64,000 nucleotides of DNA from Trochalopteron elliotii (lineage: Eukaryota > Chordata > Aves > Passeriformes > Leiothrichidae), in assembly GCA_024734555.1 (NCBI GenBank), contig JANPWX010000076.1, positions 2,682,051 through 2,746,050 of the forward strand, read 5' to 3'. The notes beneath the pieces were generated by a model. That model ran no database searches, had not been told where the DNA came from, and saw only the letters and a list, made by a program, of their open reading frames with translations. Shown one piece after another: positions 52,138-64,000 of this stretch (position 1 is the first letter of the stretch; each line of letters starts with the position of its first letter). A program made the translations under genes and the position numbers.

Positions 52138-52632
52138 GACACCACCTTGTGTCCCGGGTGCATTTTGGGCACCACATTATGAGATGGATATAAAGCTATT
52201 GGAAAGCATCCAAAGAAGGGCCACGAAGAGGTGAAAGGGCCTAGAAGGGAAACCGTATGAAGAGCAGCTGAGATCACTTGGTCTGTTCAGAAGGGACAGA
52301 GGGGAGACCTCAGTGTGATTTTCAACATCCTCACGAGGGGAAGAGAAGGGGTGGGTACTAATTTCTTCTGTGTGGTGACCAGTGGCAGGACTCAAATGAC
52401 ATGAAACTAAGCTGAGGAAGGTTTAGATTGAGTATCAGAAGATTCCTTCCCCAAAGGGAACTAGGTCCTCAGGGAAGGGATCACAGCACCAAGCCTGACA
52501 GTACTAAAGAAGTGTTTGTAAAATGTTCTCAGGCACACAGTGTGAATTTTGGTGTGGTCCTGTACAGAGCCAGGATTTGGGCATGGTGATTTTTGTGGGT
52601 CCCTTCCAATTCAGTACATGCTATCATTCTGA
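52138..52632 (+). repeat. CR1 LINE fragment, plus strand
   Basis: About 490 bp of CR1 3' region in plus orientation: 'gcattttgggcaccacatta', 'gcatccaaagaagggccac', 'ggtttagattgagtatcag', 'tttttgtgggtcccttcca', ending 'catgctatcattct'. Diverged, non-coding. Confidence 0.8.
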
Positions 52633-53329
52633 CTTATAGAATCAGTGTAACACTTTTTTTTCTTGGACTTTTACTGGTATTGGGGGAGACCTGCATTGGG
52701 AGCAAAGTTAAAGGAACAGACTAGCTAAAACCATTTTTCTTTCACCCTAACAAATGCTATATGGACACTCCTCCTAAAAGGCATTTTAAAAAGCATGTAA
52801 GGTTTCTGGGCTGAAGAGGGTTAGAATCAGAAGTACTTCAGCTGTTATTATTGCTTTCTGTGAGTTATCTCTGAAAGTTCTTCTTTAATAAAATATTGAA
52901 TCTTCTGAAAAACAACAAGCTGTTCCCTTTTTATTCATCCATGAATGTAAGTATTCTGAGTGAATTCCTGTAGCACTACTTAACAAGTGACTTCTTTTAT
53001 TATTTCACTAGATGGTCGTCGATGTTTTGGATCTATGTGCCCTTACCATTTCTCTTTCAGAGGTGACAATGGCAATAACATATAAAGTGTAATTAACAAA
53101 GCTTCAAATGACAGCATCTGTTGCTGAGACATACTGCTGTGTAATTCCAGTACACTCCTGTGATACAGTGACCTTCCATGATGCTTCAAAAATTCCTTTA
53201 CTTGCTCACCTTTACCACAGGGATTAGAGCTGTGGGGGAAAAAAAAATGTACTACTCTTTCTATCTATTAGAGTTTATGGTATTACCACTGTACTTTGAC
53301 ATGAAACAGAGACCTTACCCAAATATCTA

Positions 53330-53535
53330 GAAATGGCTGAACCCTTGCCTGCTAACAACTACAGAATGAATTCCATATTTTGCTTCACCTATGTAAACGG
53401 CTATTGCTTCACCTAATGATTTATCATTATCTCAAATTTTCTTATTTTTGTACTTCCAATTCTTTCCAACACCTCACTGGGGAAGAGTGACAACCAGCTG
53501 CCCACCAGGGTTAAAATATGGCACCACTGTATCCT
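53330..53535 (+). mobile_element. ERV LTR 3' fragment, plus strand
   Basis: The R-U5 part of the LTR family seen at 26893-27493. Shared blocks are 'aaatggctgaacccttgcct', 'atgaattccatattttgctt', 'cattatctcaaattttct', 'gtacttccaattcttt' and a closing 'agctgcccaccagggtta'. The promoter half is missing and the copy is strongly diverged, so it is an old fragment. Confidence 0.65.
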
Positions 53536-55323
53536 TAAGAACAAAAGAATTTAAAAATGTGAATTTGACCAGAGAGAAGGATTAAAATTAGGCCATGAAA
53601 TTTCTTTGTTCACTAGTATAAATGTTGCTTTAACCAGATAGTGAAAGATATAGGAACTTTTATATCCCATATCTTGTTCTCTGGGACATTAGTTATTCTG
53701 GCAGCAAAGATACCATCTACAGAATACTGTTTCAAATATCCTACACAGTTCAATAGCACAATCTCCATCAAAGTATGTTTATATATATTTCCCATATACC
53801 TATAGAAATTCAAAAATCTGTCTCAATAAAACAATGAAAGAGAAAAAAAATTGTGGATAAATCTATGAACAATCTTAATGAGTGTTATAAAAAGTTTTAA
53901 GATAAGGAAAAATTATGCAATTGAAGTAGTACTTTTAACTCTGGTTGTTGAGTTTTCTTGGGATTCAGTTTATTTTAGCAGTAGTAAGATTATTTTAATT
54001 AAAGGACTTTTCTGTGAAGTGAGAATGAAGTGTCTTAACATTCCAAATCAATTCCTGCCAATACGATTGCTCTACACACAAGGAAAGATAGCAGTAAATT
54101 AGAGGAAGCTTATTCAAGGACAATTGTTCTACTGCGCAGGACCTGAGAAATTGCTGATATGGATCATTTCAATGTCATAAGACATATTACTTACAAGCAC
54201 TGTTGTAAATTCAAAGGTTTTTATCCACTTTCAGAGAAGAGACAAATGAAAATAAGAAACTAACTGTAGAATGAAATTGAAAACACAAAAATAATTACAC
54301 CTATTCAACAAAAATAACTATATATTATAACCCTTGATTCTCTGAGCATTTAAACTTAACATGGGGACATTTTTTCTGAGTAAATGACCCAAAATGTTTT
54401 ACATGTAAAAAGAAATAAAATCCATAGTTTAAAATTTCATTTGTATACATTAAGCTTCTACTAAGTTTTGTTAGAGTATGAAACCAGATTGAAGTGGGTT
54501 TATTACTTTTTAAATCAAAGTTCTGCTTTTCACAGCTGACAATGTTACATCATGTCATATTTTGTGTTCACTAAGATGTCTGTTCCAAACACGATTTGAA
54601 GGTTAATGCAAAAAATGCATCTGTAGTGTTTATAATCTAAAAACACAATTAAAAACCAATAGAAATGAAACTGCAACAACTTTTCTGGTTGCAGAAACTA
54701 TTTAATTCAGAGTGAAGCAGATGTACCAAAATTGCTACTGCATTTCCCCTCTCTCTTTCCTTTTCCAAATACATAAGTGAAACAGTAAATAGGTATAAAT
54801 GATTTTTTTTGTGGATCAAGACTGAAGAAGTAACTGGCTATTTAAAAGCAGAAAAAGTAAAAAAAAAAAATTCTATTGCAATATATAGAAACCTTTACAA
54901 TGAGAAAAAGAATCTTGGCCTCATAAAGTTATCTGAGTAAATACAGGCTGATACAAACTATCAAACTTCCTGAACTCCATTTCTCTCATTAATTAGATAT
55001 CCAGGAACTATAATTAGACCTCGGACATGTAGTTCACATCCAAAACTTTTGCACGTAGACATATACTTAGTCTCTTAAACTGAAGCTAAAGCTTATTCTA
55101 GGACTGTTCTTACTGTAACCTTAACTGGAAGATTCAAAAGTAACCTGTAAATTCCATTCAGATTTTATAAGCATCCCAGCAGAGGGCAGAAAATGCAGAG
55201 AGGTGTAATTACTCTCCAAATACTTCTTTATTCCTTTTTTTTTTTTAAATCCAGCGTTCTTATATTTGAATATTTAAAAGGAAATGAAACTACAAACTTC
55301 TACATGATTTGTATATGCCTTAC

Positions 55324-55483
55324 CTGTAAAATCATGAGGACATAAACACTGAAACAAAGGTTGTTCTCTCAGTTGACTCGTATCAATGCAAGTTGCTCCA
55401 TCAGAACAATTATTTGGGTAAATTAAACATGCATTTTCAGCAAATTGGCAAAATTCTCCTGTCCATCCAGGAGCACAGAGACA
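55324..55483 (-). CDS. EYS: EYS-like exon 1 of window: EGF tail and domain 1
   Basis: A 160 bp exon, entering at phase 0 and leaving at phase 1, with acceptor GTTATATCTAG and donor GTAAGG. Its first residues CLCAPGWTGEFC are the last three cysteines of an EGF domain whose beginning lies in an exon beyond the window. It then encodes most of domain 1: NAC, NNC, a CSDGATC O-fucose block, a longer than usual loop with QPLFQ, and CLCPHDFT. An NCS sequon lies at the second cysteine. The protein is expected to be secreted, but the signal peptide would be far upstream. The numbering 1-6 used here is local to this window. Confidence 0.82.
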
Positions 55484-57354
55484 CTAGATATAACAACACA
55501 CAAACAAACACAGAAAACTCAAAATGAAAAAGCAAAGTAAAACTTTGTAGAATTTTCTTTGGGTCTTGTATTTTACTACCAAGTAAAAGTGTGTTAGAAT
55601 GCAGTGTTGCACCCAGCTGAGATTATTCTTCATGCCTGCATTTGCAGATGATAAAACAGTTGAGAGAGGCAAAACTCATCTACTGTGTCTGTTGAAAAAT
55701 TGGAGGAAAAAAGGACACGAGCTGGAGGAAATTACTGGCTGTAGGGATAAAAATGCCAACAAGAACAGAGGAACTGAGTGTGCAAAATGGATTTTAAAGG
55801 GATAGAAATGAGGGACAAATCGGGAAGTGATGATAACAAATACTTCAAGACACTTATCACCAACCAGTAATCAGAAAACATAGTACATGGTTTCTGTTAT
55901 ACATACAGACTCTATCTGTAAATAAAATAATTTAAAATAGATTATTCAGAGGAAAGGGGAAGACCTGAAGCTTATACTATCTTCTCAAAAGAGTTCTGTG
56001 AAACTCATTCAAACGGTCATACAAATACAAATGCTCCGATCAAATATAATTAATAGTAGCTTGCCTTGAATTCCTTTACAAGGGCAATAAAACAGCATAG
56101 CAAACAGTAGCATGCAAATATTTTAGAACACTCCAATGATTCACCAGGTTCACAATGCATAAACATTTTACATGACTATGTGTACACGTGACCACCAAAA
56201 CAGAGAGATGCATTGTAGTGACTCATACAAGTAAAATAAAAGTTGACAAAGAAAAAGAATAGCATAAGGCACAAAAAATAGGCAGAATATATTGCTGACT
56301 ACAGAAAAGAAATACTGTAAAAAGCCCCAAGGCAAGTAGTACCAGGAGACCATCATTTTTTGAAGGGTGAGGGGGGTGCCTTGGGGGAGAGATAAAATAT
56401 TGCAAACCATCAAATATGTAGAAGAAGGCTGGAGACAGAAGACAAGCTCAATTCAGTAATGACTGCTCTCATCAAAGAGCTCATGAGACAGATTACCTTG
56501 ACCTTTGTTGTTAGTAACACCAGGGATTACAGCAGTCAGCACTAACTCTTCAGCATCAGCTCTACAGCATTGTGTGATCACAGAGAATTTAGAATGAAAA
56601 TGTTACAGAGTAACAGTACTTAGGTGTACTGACAATGCCTAATAATCTTGAAAACTACTAGCATTATATATGCTGTTTGTGAATTAATTCATTCAAATTT
56701 ATTTTAAAGCTGGAAACTGGCCCTACCTCTCAGTCTTTTAAACATTCCCTTTACAATGATCTCTGATTCCCTATCTGACATATATTTTGTAAAAATGAGC
56801 AGTTCTTAGGTGGTCAAGTGAAGGCTTTAAGAGAACTGCACTGATGCAGTGAATCTCTGCAATCCCTTACTGTGAATCTCTGCATTCAGTGATTGAAACA
56901 GCAGATAACTAAAGTAGACTGCCATCTCTGAAGTGACCTGGGTATAAGAGGAGCACGGTAGCCTACAGATTTAGTGTGACTTACCTTCCAAGACCTGGAA
57001 GAACCCGATGTTCTCCAGAAGCTGTATATTCCTTTGTATTTTCTGCTTTTTTATTCCTGCATTGCTCTGCTGTGACAATACCCATACACACCCCTGACAT
57101 TTCCTGATTTCCTTCCCCTCGATCTCCAGGAACACGTTTCACTGCTATGTACTGTGCTTGTCCTTGATATTATGTTTGATTAAATATGACACTACTAGGT
57201 GAAAGGCTATAAGAGGTAAAGACAAGATGGCATGTTTTAGGTAACTGTATCTATGGGTTTGTCTATCTTTGTTAGTCAGTTCACAAAGCTTATCCCAGAC
57301 AAGCCTATAGAAGCATGATTTATCCTGTAAATCAATGTATTTTACATTCATAGG

Positions 57355-58010
57355 ACTCCAGAATTATTTAGGTTGAGAGAGACCTTTGAAGGTCATAGAG
57401 TACAACTCCTTCCTCAGAGCAGGTCAAACTTTAAATGCTAGCTGGTTGTTCAGGATCTTGTCTACTTGAGGTCTGAATATCAAGGATGACAATTCCACAG
57501 CATTTCTGGGCAACTTGTTGCTACACTTAGGTACACTCACACTATGTCATGAACAATTTCTTCTTAACACCAAGCCATAATTTCCTTTGTTGCAGCTTCT
57601 GACAGTTGTCTCTCACTTCAGGACTGTACACTTCTGAGAAAAATCTGACTCCATCTTGTTTATGACCACCCAATGAGGAGGTGAAGAAATGTCCCCATTC
57701 AGCTCTCTGTTTTCAAGGCTTAACAAAAACAGATCCTTACAGCCTTTCCTCATATGCTGCAAAGTTTTCACAATGTTGATGGCTCTGCTAAAGTTGTAGA
57801 CTTGTTACAATTTTGTCAGTCTTACTTTCTGTACATAGAAGTTCTACACATCACAGAGTACTCCACAGGTAGCTTATCAAGTGCTGAGCAGAAGGGATTG
57901 ATGACTTAACTTGACCTGCTCTCTATTCTTTTACTAATGCAAGCCGGTATTAGATGAAGCAACCTACCCTTTATTATGATTTGGTTACATTGGCCCACTC
58001 CCTCATCTTT
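57355..58010 (-). repeat. Old CR1 LINE fragment, minus strand
   Basis: A diverged CR1 3' region in minus orientation: 'ccagaattatttaggttgag', 'gacctttgaaggtcatagag', 'tctgggcaacttgttg', 'cttacagcctttcctcatat', then further ORF2-proximal sequence. The right limit is uncertain because of decay. Confidence 0.7.
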
Positions 58011-59587
58011 CATAGATATATCCTGTCAAGCCCTTTGGACATTTATAAATACCCTCATTGCCTATGGTTCTGGTTTGGCATTTCTATTTAATTGATGGTA
58101 TTTAATTCCTCTTAATTTTGTCACCTGGCACAGGACTTGGGAAATTTTAAAGCACATACTGTAAGTAAAAACTTACAGTGTAAGTCCACTTACAAGTAAA
58201 AAAATTTCATCCACCTCATTCAGCGGGGTGCATACATTTTCTTCAGTCTCATTTTTTCTGTCACTGTACCTATACAAATGGGATTTGTAAGATAGTTTCT
58301 CCTTTATGAGTTTTTTTCATGAGGACACATTTGGAAATTCTCCTTGACTAAACTCAAAACCTTTTATTTACCCAGTCACTAAATATTACTATTTATTGGT
58401 AAAAACTGTTTAGCCAGTATTTTCTTTCTTTACATGTCTTAAGTCCATTCTACAAGAAAGAACTTCAAATAAGTTCACTGAAGTCTAACCCTATTTCTGA
58501 CAGATACATGTTAGCTAAAAAAAAATATGTTCTCAGAGATGGAATTGCGACTGTAGTTGTGAAAACTACATTTACTTTTCCTCTTGCAAAGTGACTTTTC
58601 TGCACCTGGGGTGAAACATATTGCTGGCAAGAGAGCATTCAGGAACTGAATCACTATTTCCAGACTATGCCTGAATCATTTTGAGGATAATTGAAGGACA
58701 AGTCTTAGAGATGCTTAAGCCAGCACTTTCCACAAACATTAAGCAATTTCTTTAAGCTTAATTGTAATCATGTCCATGGCATACTGGTACAATAACCTTT
58801 CTTTTTTTCCTTCACAGTTTTCAATTTCCTGGTAAGATGGCTTGCAAAGTGAAGATGTTCATGTGTTAGACTGCTTTGCCCCTTTTAAAGTACGTGGAGA
58901 AAATTGCAACTCAACAGAAAATTTAGGCATTAAACTGGGTATGAATGCTTTCAATTTCTGATTTATCTTACATTATTCTGTTATGTTGTTTATTCCTATG
59001 CTCAGATTTTCTTCTTTTCCCACCCCTCCCTGCTGCGTCCCAGTCCACAAATATAATCTGAATTACGTGCACATCCTTAGAAGTGTTTATATTTTCAAAT
59101 TTTTCTATATGTATTTTTGGCATTAGGAACTGGAGAGACTAGTTTATGACAAAAAGGCTTCAAGAACTCAAAACATGCTGTTTGGCCAAATGATTAAAAA
59201 TAAATAGTACTTTTATTTTTCTGCACTGATGGAGCTCTGAAAACTGTTTAAATGAAGAAAACAAAATCCTTATCTTAAAAAAAAAATCTGCTTACATTTT
59301 TTTTGTGTGTGTGAAGTTCATTCCTAACAGAAATTCTAGACGTCACTCACACTAGAAAAATAACTGCAAGAAATATATATATATTTAGTTCATAGCCAAC
59401 AAAAGTGTAGCTTCTTAGTGGATGTAGGGACTAATTTGGGGAGAACGTTTTACTCACTTGCTTATTTGAACTGCTAGATCTTAAAACTTTACAATATTGA
59501 TCATTAACCTGCAGCACACCAGGGCACATAGTGACTTCAAACCTTAAAAGAGAAAAATAATTGGTCCTAACTTACTATACAGACATA

Positions 59588-59880
59588 GTAAGGTGGCAGA
59601 TTTGCAGGTGACACATCTGAAGTATGGGACACCATCCAGGGGGACCCGAACAAGCTTGAGGAGTTGGTCCATGGAAGCTCACAACAAGGTTCAACAAGGC
59701 CAAATGCAAGGTCCTGCACATTGGTGGGGGAAACCCCTGGGGGCAACACAGGCTGAGGGGGAAAGGGATTGAGACAAGCCTAGAAGAGAGGGTTAGATGT
59801 GGTGGTAGATGAAAAGCTGGACAAGAACCCATAATGTGTGCTTGCAGCCCAGAAGACCAATTGTATCCTGGGCTGCATAA
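59588..59880 (+). repeat. CR1 LINE internal fragment, plus strand
   Basis: This is the ORF2 end and adjacent sequence of a CR1 in plus orientation: 'ggtggcagatttgcaggtga', 'catccagggggacccgaaca', 'ttcaacaaggccaaatgcaa', 'aggtcctgcacattggtggg', 'agcccagaagaccaattgta'. Unlike most copies here, it lacks the 3' tail, so it is an internal remnant. The minus-strand open frames across it are shadows. Confidence 0.85.
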
Positions 59881-60191
59881 ATTTTATTAGTATTTAATTA
59901 TAGCATAAAAAGGCAAATCAGGAATGTGCATTTCTGAGTTTTTGGTAGTAGATGACAAAAGGAGAAATACTGAAGAATGAAAACTAATCATCAAAACCCA
60001 CAAAATTTATACAGCACATGGAGTATGTATGTCTGATCTTACTGGTATTAATAAACAGGTAAAAAAATATTATAAAATTATGTGCTTCAGAAATACACAG
60101 TGCTGAGCTGGCTGAGTGAAATTTTATGGACTCCTTCTACAGACTTACCTTATCCCAAGGAGCCAGGTCCTTATTAGATAAGGAAGTCAGT

Positions 60192-60260
60192 AAAGAAGAA
60201 ATTTGAGGAATTTCTGTGTCTTTGAAAAGAAGAAATTTGGGGAATTTCTTTGTCTTTGGG
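60192..60260. repeat. 34-bp tandem duplication
   Basis: Two adjacent copies of a 34 bp unit, 'aaagaagaaatttg.ggaatt' followed by 'tct.tgtcttt', differ at a few positions. Confidence 0.8.
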
Positions 60261-62980
60261 GTTTAAACTTGAGCACGGGCTTGATTTTAACTTGTCAAAA
60301 GCTGCATTTAAAAATAAACTAGAACATTTCTGTTCTTATGTTGGGTGTATTTTGCTGTCCATTTATATTTAATTATATGCTCTTCTGCTTTATAAATTCA
60401 GATCCACTGTACCAAGATATATGAACTGATTACGTGATTGTAGATTTAATTAAATATTTTTCATTTAAATTTGATCTTTAAAAGAAGGATATTTAGTTTA
60501 TTACATGAAGATTTCTACTGTGTATTAACTTCTGTACCGCTCAGAGATAATTAGCAGCACATATGAAATGTACCTAGGGTGCTTTGATGGTGTTTATTTC
60601 AATAGAATAAGAAAAGCAGGAAAATTAATTTTGATAAAGTCCAAATTAAACACTGAAGAAGGAAAAAACTGTTTAGAACATTTTAAAATTTATGTGAACT
60701 CTTCTGTAGAATTACTGCTACTGTGTGGAAGAAAATTGACTCATTAACTTGTGTAAAACTAGCCCCTAATGGAAGTATCTGACTTTGAACTACTGCTGTT
60801 TTGAACACGCAGCTGGAAGGACAAACACAGGAGAGACATCAATAGAATTAATGACAGTGGCAAAGTGGCTTCACAGAGATGAGGCTATAATGTTCTTGTA
60901 TGGTCCATGGGGAGAAACAGTAGGAGAGACTGTAGGTTTTTAAAAAGGAAAATGACAATAATCTATTTTATATGTTGTACATAAGTATAAAAATTGCATC
61001 CGAGAGCAACTGACTTTGCAGTGCCAATTTTCATTGCTTCTAGCATTGGTAGTAGATCTGTTATAAATATTCATAATAATTTTATCACTCTAACCAACTG
61101 CTTTAATATCTAAAATGCCAAATACATTAAGTGTTTGCTTCCTTATGGCTTTTTTATACTCAGAAAACAAATGGTTATAGATACAGTGCAGAGGGCTTTA
61201 AAAGAGCCCCAGTGCATTGTTTTTTAAAGAACTGAATTTGTTAAACAAGTTAATGTTTTCTCTCAGCTATACTACCTTTCAGTTCTGGATATGTGATCTA
61301 GAAGTTATTTCTTCTCTTGTGCAATAAATACAAATGGCTTCTCTAAGAATAAGTTGGAGGCCTTCTTAGGGCTGTGAGATCTAAGCAGTATGACATAGCT
61401 CCATTTTGGAGATTATTCTGCATAGAGATGCTGTGCTTCTGGGTTATAAATTCAGCCAAACTTCTCGGGATAAAGCATTATCAAAAAGCTTTAGGACTGA
61501 AAGTAGCTCCTCAGGGAAGAGGTTACTGAGAGGACCAGAGCAGCAGACTTTCCACAAAGGTTTTCAGGCAAGCCTGTGGGGCTTGGCACTGCTCACTGCT
61601 CTTCTGCAAAGAAGCCGTTTGATTCCCAGCCTGACAGCTGGCTGATAGGCCTGGTTCTGCACCCACAAAGGCAAACCTCATCTGGAAGGGATGAAACCTG
61701 GACTTCTATCTGCCTGATTGCAATTTCTGTACAACTTCTGCTGAATGACAGCCACATATCAGCTTGACATGGGGAAAAATCACAGGAGAAAGAGAGGTTT
61801 CCCTCCTCTGTCCTCCTTCCCTCATTGCCCCAGAAGGAACATATTAACTTCAGTGAAGAACATTTTCTGTGTTAAAATACAGTCTCCTGCTTTGCTGGAG
61901 AACACAGTAGTCTTTGGGCAGAACATACTAGAGTTTTTTAACTTCAACTACAACAGAGTGACCCATGGTGTTACTGATTATTAATGTATATTCATAATTT
62001 TACTTTATCAACTGTATATGCTCTTGGTGTGCACTTTGTTGTTGAAATATCTCTGATTCACCATAAAGCTCCAAATATAAAAGCTATGGCTTCGTTATAT
62101 GGATGTGAGACAAAGATCAAAAGAGTATTAACATGAGCAACCACAGAACCATCTGCAGGGCAAGATTTTAGACACCACTCTTTTCTATTATATTAATTTT
62201 TCTATCCTCTTACAAGGAATCATACTATTAGACAAACATTATTAAATGTACATCCATATAAGAAAGCAAAATTCTGTGACTGGGGAAAAATTTTCTGAAG
62301 GGAATTGACACAAATGCAACTGTGTACCTGTTCTCATTAATCAGTGTTCTCCAGGCAAATCACTTGTAGAAGTTAAAATCATTGCTTCTTTTTGCTTAGC
62401 TTCACTCTCCTTTAAAAGTGCTTAAAATGTACTCCCACTGCACTGTAGGAACACTAGTTAGAAATCAGTAGCATTTCCTGTTGCTCTTTTTGAAGGTACC
62501 AGGACATCCACTGGCAATTATTCCAACACAAAATTCCACATGCAAGTGCCAGTACAGCTTCTCAGAGAAATTTCAAACATTTTCTTTGAATGACCAACAG
62601 TAGGTGTAGTGGTAAAACCCAGAATGATAACAGAGATTGCTTTCTCTTTCTTTAACGCTGCTCTAGTGTGCAATTGCTTGCCAACACAGCTCTGCTGTTC
62701 AGGCAATATGTATAATTTGTTTAGACCTTGTCTCAAATGTAGTGCTGGCAAATGGAAATGGACCTTACTATGACACTGCTGCCTCTTCATCTTTCAACTT
62801 CAGTTTTTGTGTCTACATAACTCAATTTCTTTGCTAGCTGTAAACACACAGCCTTGCACGAATCAGTGGTTTGTCACGATGACGGGAGAAAGTCATATTG
62901 ACAAAATAGACTTGGATACACTATACAGACCATATCAGTTGAAAGATAATTGCCTGTAGCATAGTAAGGAGCTGTTAGGC

Positions 62981-62998
62981 AAAAAAAAAAAAAAAAAA
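62981..62998 (+). repeat. A18 homopolymer
   Basis: Eighteen consecutive A bases followed by CC; no clear retrocopy upstream. Confidence 0.9.
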
Positions 62999-64000
62999 CC
63001 AAAAATCGTGAATGAGCATTTTTACACACTACAAGAAATGGAAAGCATTTTTAATATGCATGCCCTTCCATAGGAAGTGTATGGCAGATCACTAATGGGA
63101 GAGTATGTAGCAACCACTGTAGAGCACTGTAGCACTTTCTTGTCCCTCAAATGCACTTCTGTAGGTAATCACAACTGACCTGTAAATTCTGTCATTTTTG
63201 TGCAATTCAATGGTTTCTCTCTAGAAAGTATAGACAGCTAGTATGTCAAAGACTTGACAGTTTTCTTACCTCAACTTTCCCACTACTGTGTTTTCAAAAC
63301 TGTGCTCCTTTCCAGGCTTCCAAACTCCAGTAAACTAGAGTTCTGTTATCCTCAGAATTTGCACTGGATTAGTCTAATACATTTTTTCAGTATCTTTATT
63401 TTGTTTGGTTGGTTTTGAGTTTTTTTCAGTTTAATACTAATGATTCAGGAAGAAGCAGGGGATCTTAAGGACAGATAATCCTTTTTGCCATGATCTAAAT
63501 GACTTGCTGTGGATAAATAGATAGTAAGGTACTTGATCCACCCTTGGGACCTAGAGGAAAGCTTTACATCCACAAGTGATTTCTTGTTTGTATACTCTAT
63601 TGGCTTTCACTACCCAGGTGTGTGCCAGAGGCTTTACTGGAGCCATTCTAAATCACTGGGAGAACTCTACTCAAACCACTCCATACCCTGAGGTGGTTAG
63701 TGTGTGGCAGCAGTATGATTAGCAGTGAAAAAACAACAGCTCTTTTTTCCCTATCACTTGCCTTTTGGGCATTGCTTATATTTTCCCTGTCTTCAGGTAA
63801 AGATAAGGAAAACAGATACCTATGGCCATAAATTGTTTAAGACAATCAGATTAAAAGCAATGACAAAATACTATCAGCTGCAAAACAAGAACACTGACTT
63901 TTCACTTATGAAATCTATTTAAGAAAAGGAAAAGTTGCCATGAGAACAGAAAAATCTATTAAAAATGTATCTGTGGGCAGATTTTTAAACAATATCTTTA

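Larger units (their letters stand above)
41208..55323 (-). other. Intron between exons 1 and 2 (14.1 kb)
   Basis: The largest complete intron here. It contains an LTR with a 6-bp duplication (47131-47577), two CR1 fragments and an LTR fragment. 41570-44700, 45200-47120, 47590-49140 and 53540-55300 show no recognisable gene or repeat beyond short A- or T-runs. A possible LTR-like segment near 44.9 kb is described under findings. Confidence 0.65.
55484..64000 (-). other. Intron upstream of exon 1 (partial, at least 8.5 kb)
   Basis: It contains two CR1 fragments, an old 34-bp tandem duplication and an A18 run. I saw no cysteine-rich, splice-bounded exon on the minus strand; the exon holding the start of the first partial EGF domain must lie beyond the right edge. 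Confidence 0.6.

Noticed and set aside
13398..55483. Identification as Notch, crumbs or cubilin
   Set aside because: These also have EGF arrays, but exon sizes and giant introns fit poorly, and no CUB, LNR or membrane segment is seen. EYS fits best, although laminin-G exons are not in the window to prove it.
1..64000. tRNA, rRNA, CRISPR arrays, operons or bacterial signals
   Set aside because: None was seen; the sequence is vertebrate intronic DNA.

Overview
The window looks like part of a bird nuclear chromosome. It is AT-rich and mostly non-coding. It is littered with CR1-type LINE fragments carrying the typical 3' ends (variants of ATTCTATGATTCT) and with avian-type endogenous-retrovirus LTRs. 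These LTR families are widespread in Neoaves; I cannot name the species. There is no bacterial, organellar or intact viral gene organisation.

One gene can be supported. It lies on the minus strand and seems to run across the whole window. Six exons (55324-55483, 41103-41207, 40695-40834, 33313-33479, 25338-25591, 13398-13502, in transcription order) each have consensus AG acceptors and GT donors. They join in compatible phases with no stop, giving 931 nt, or 310 codons plus one base. They encode the tail of one EGF-like domain, seven further EGF-like domains (one of them irregular) and most of an eighth. Many small EGF exons in an ordered array, separated by introns of 7 to more than 13 kb, best fit EYS (eyes shut homolog), the very large secreted EGF/laminin-G protein of the photoreceptor extracellular matrix. 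The EGF exon calls are strong; the EYS name is a family-level inference. The first and last exons of the gene lie outside the window.

Layout from left to right: 1-13397 is intron with CR1 copies, one minus-strand LTR, an LTR fragment and a plus-strand LTR ending 31 bp from the exon 6 donor. 13503-25337 holds a 1.1 kb solo LTR, a possible LTR promoter, a large CR1 with a second CR1 inserted in it, and an AT-palindrome/(AATAT)n tract with an assembly gap. 25592-33312 holds a solo LTR. 33480-40694 starts with an LTR only 25 bp from the exon 4 acceptor, itself split by a second 698 bp LTR with a clean 5-bp target duplication. 41208-55323 and 55484-64000 hold further LTR and CR1 fragments. Six of the eight called LTR copies (fragments included) lie antisense to the gene.

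No undescribed multi-gene system is evident. The most interesting observations are the two LTRs abutting splice sites (one may provide the branch point of exon 4), the nested LTR with triplicated U3 repeats, and the irregular EGF domain across exons 3 and 4.
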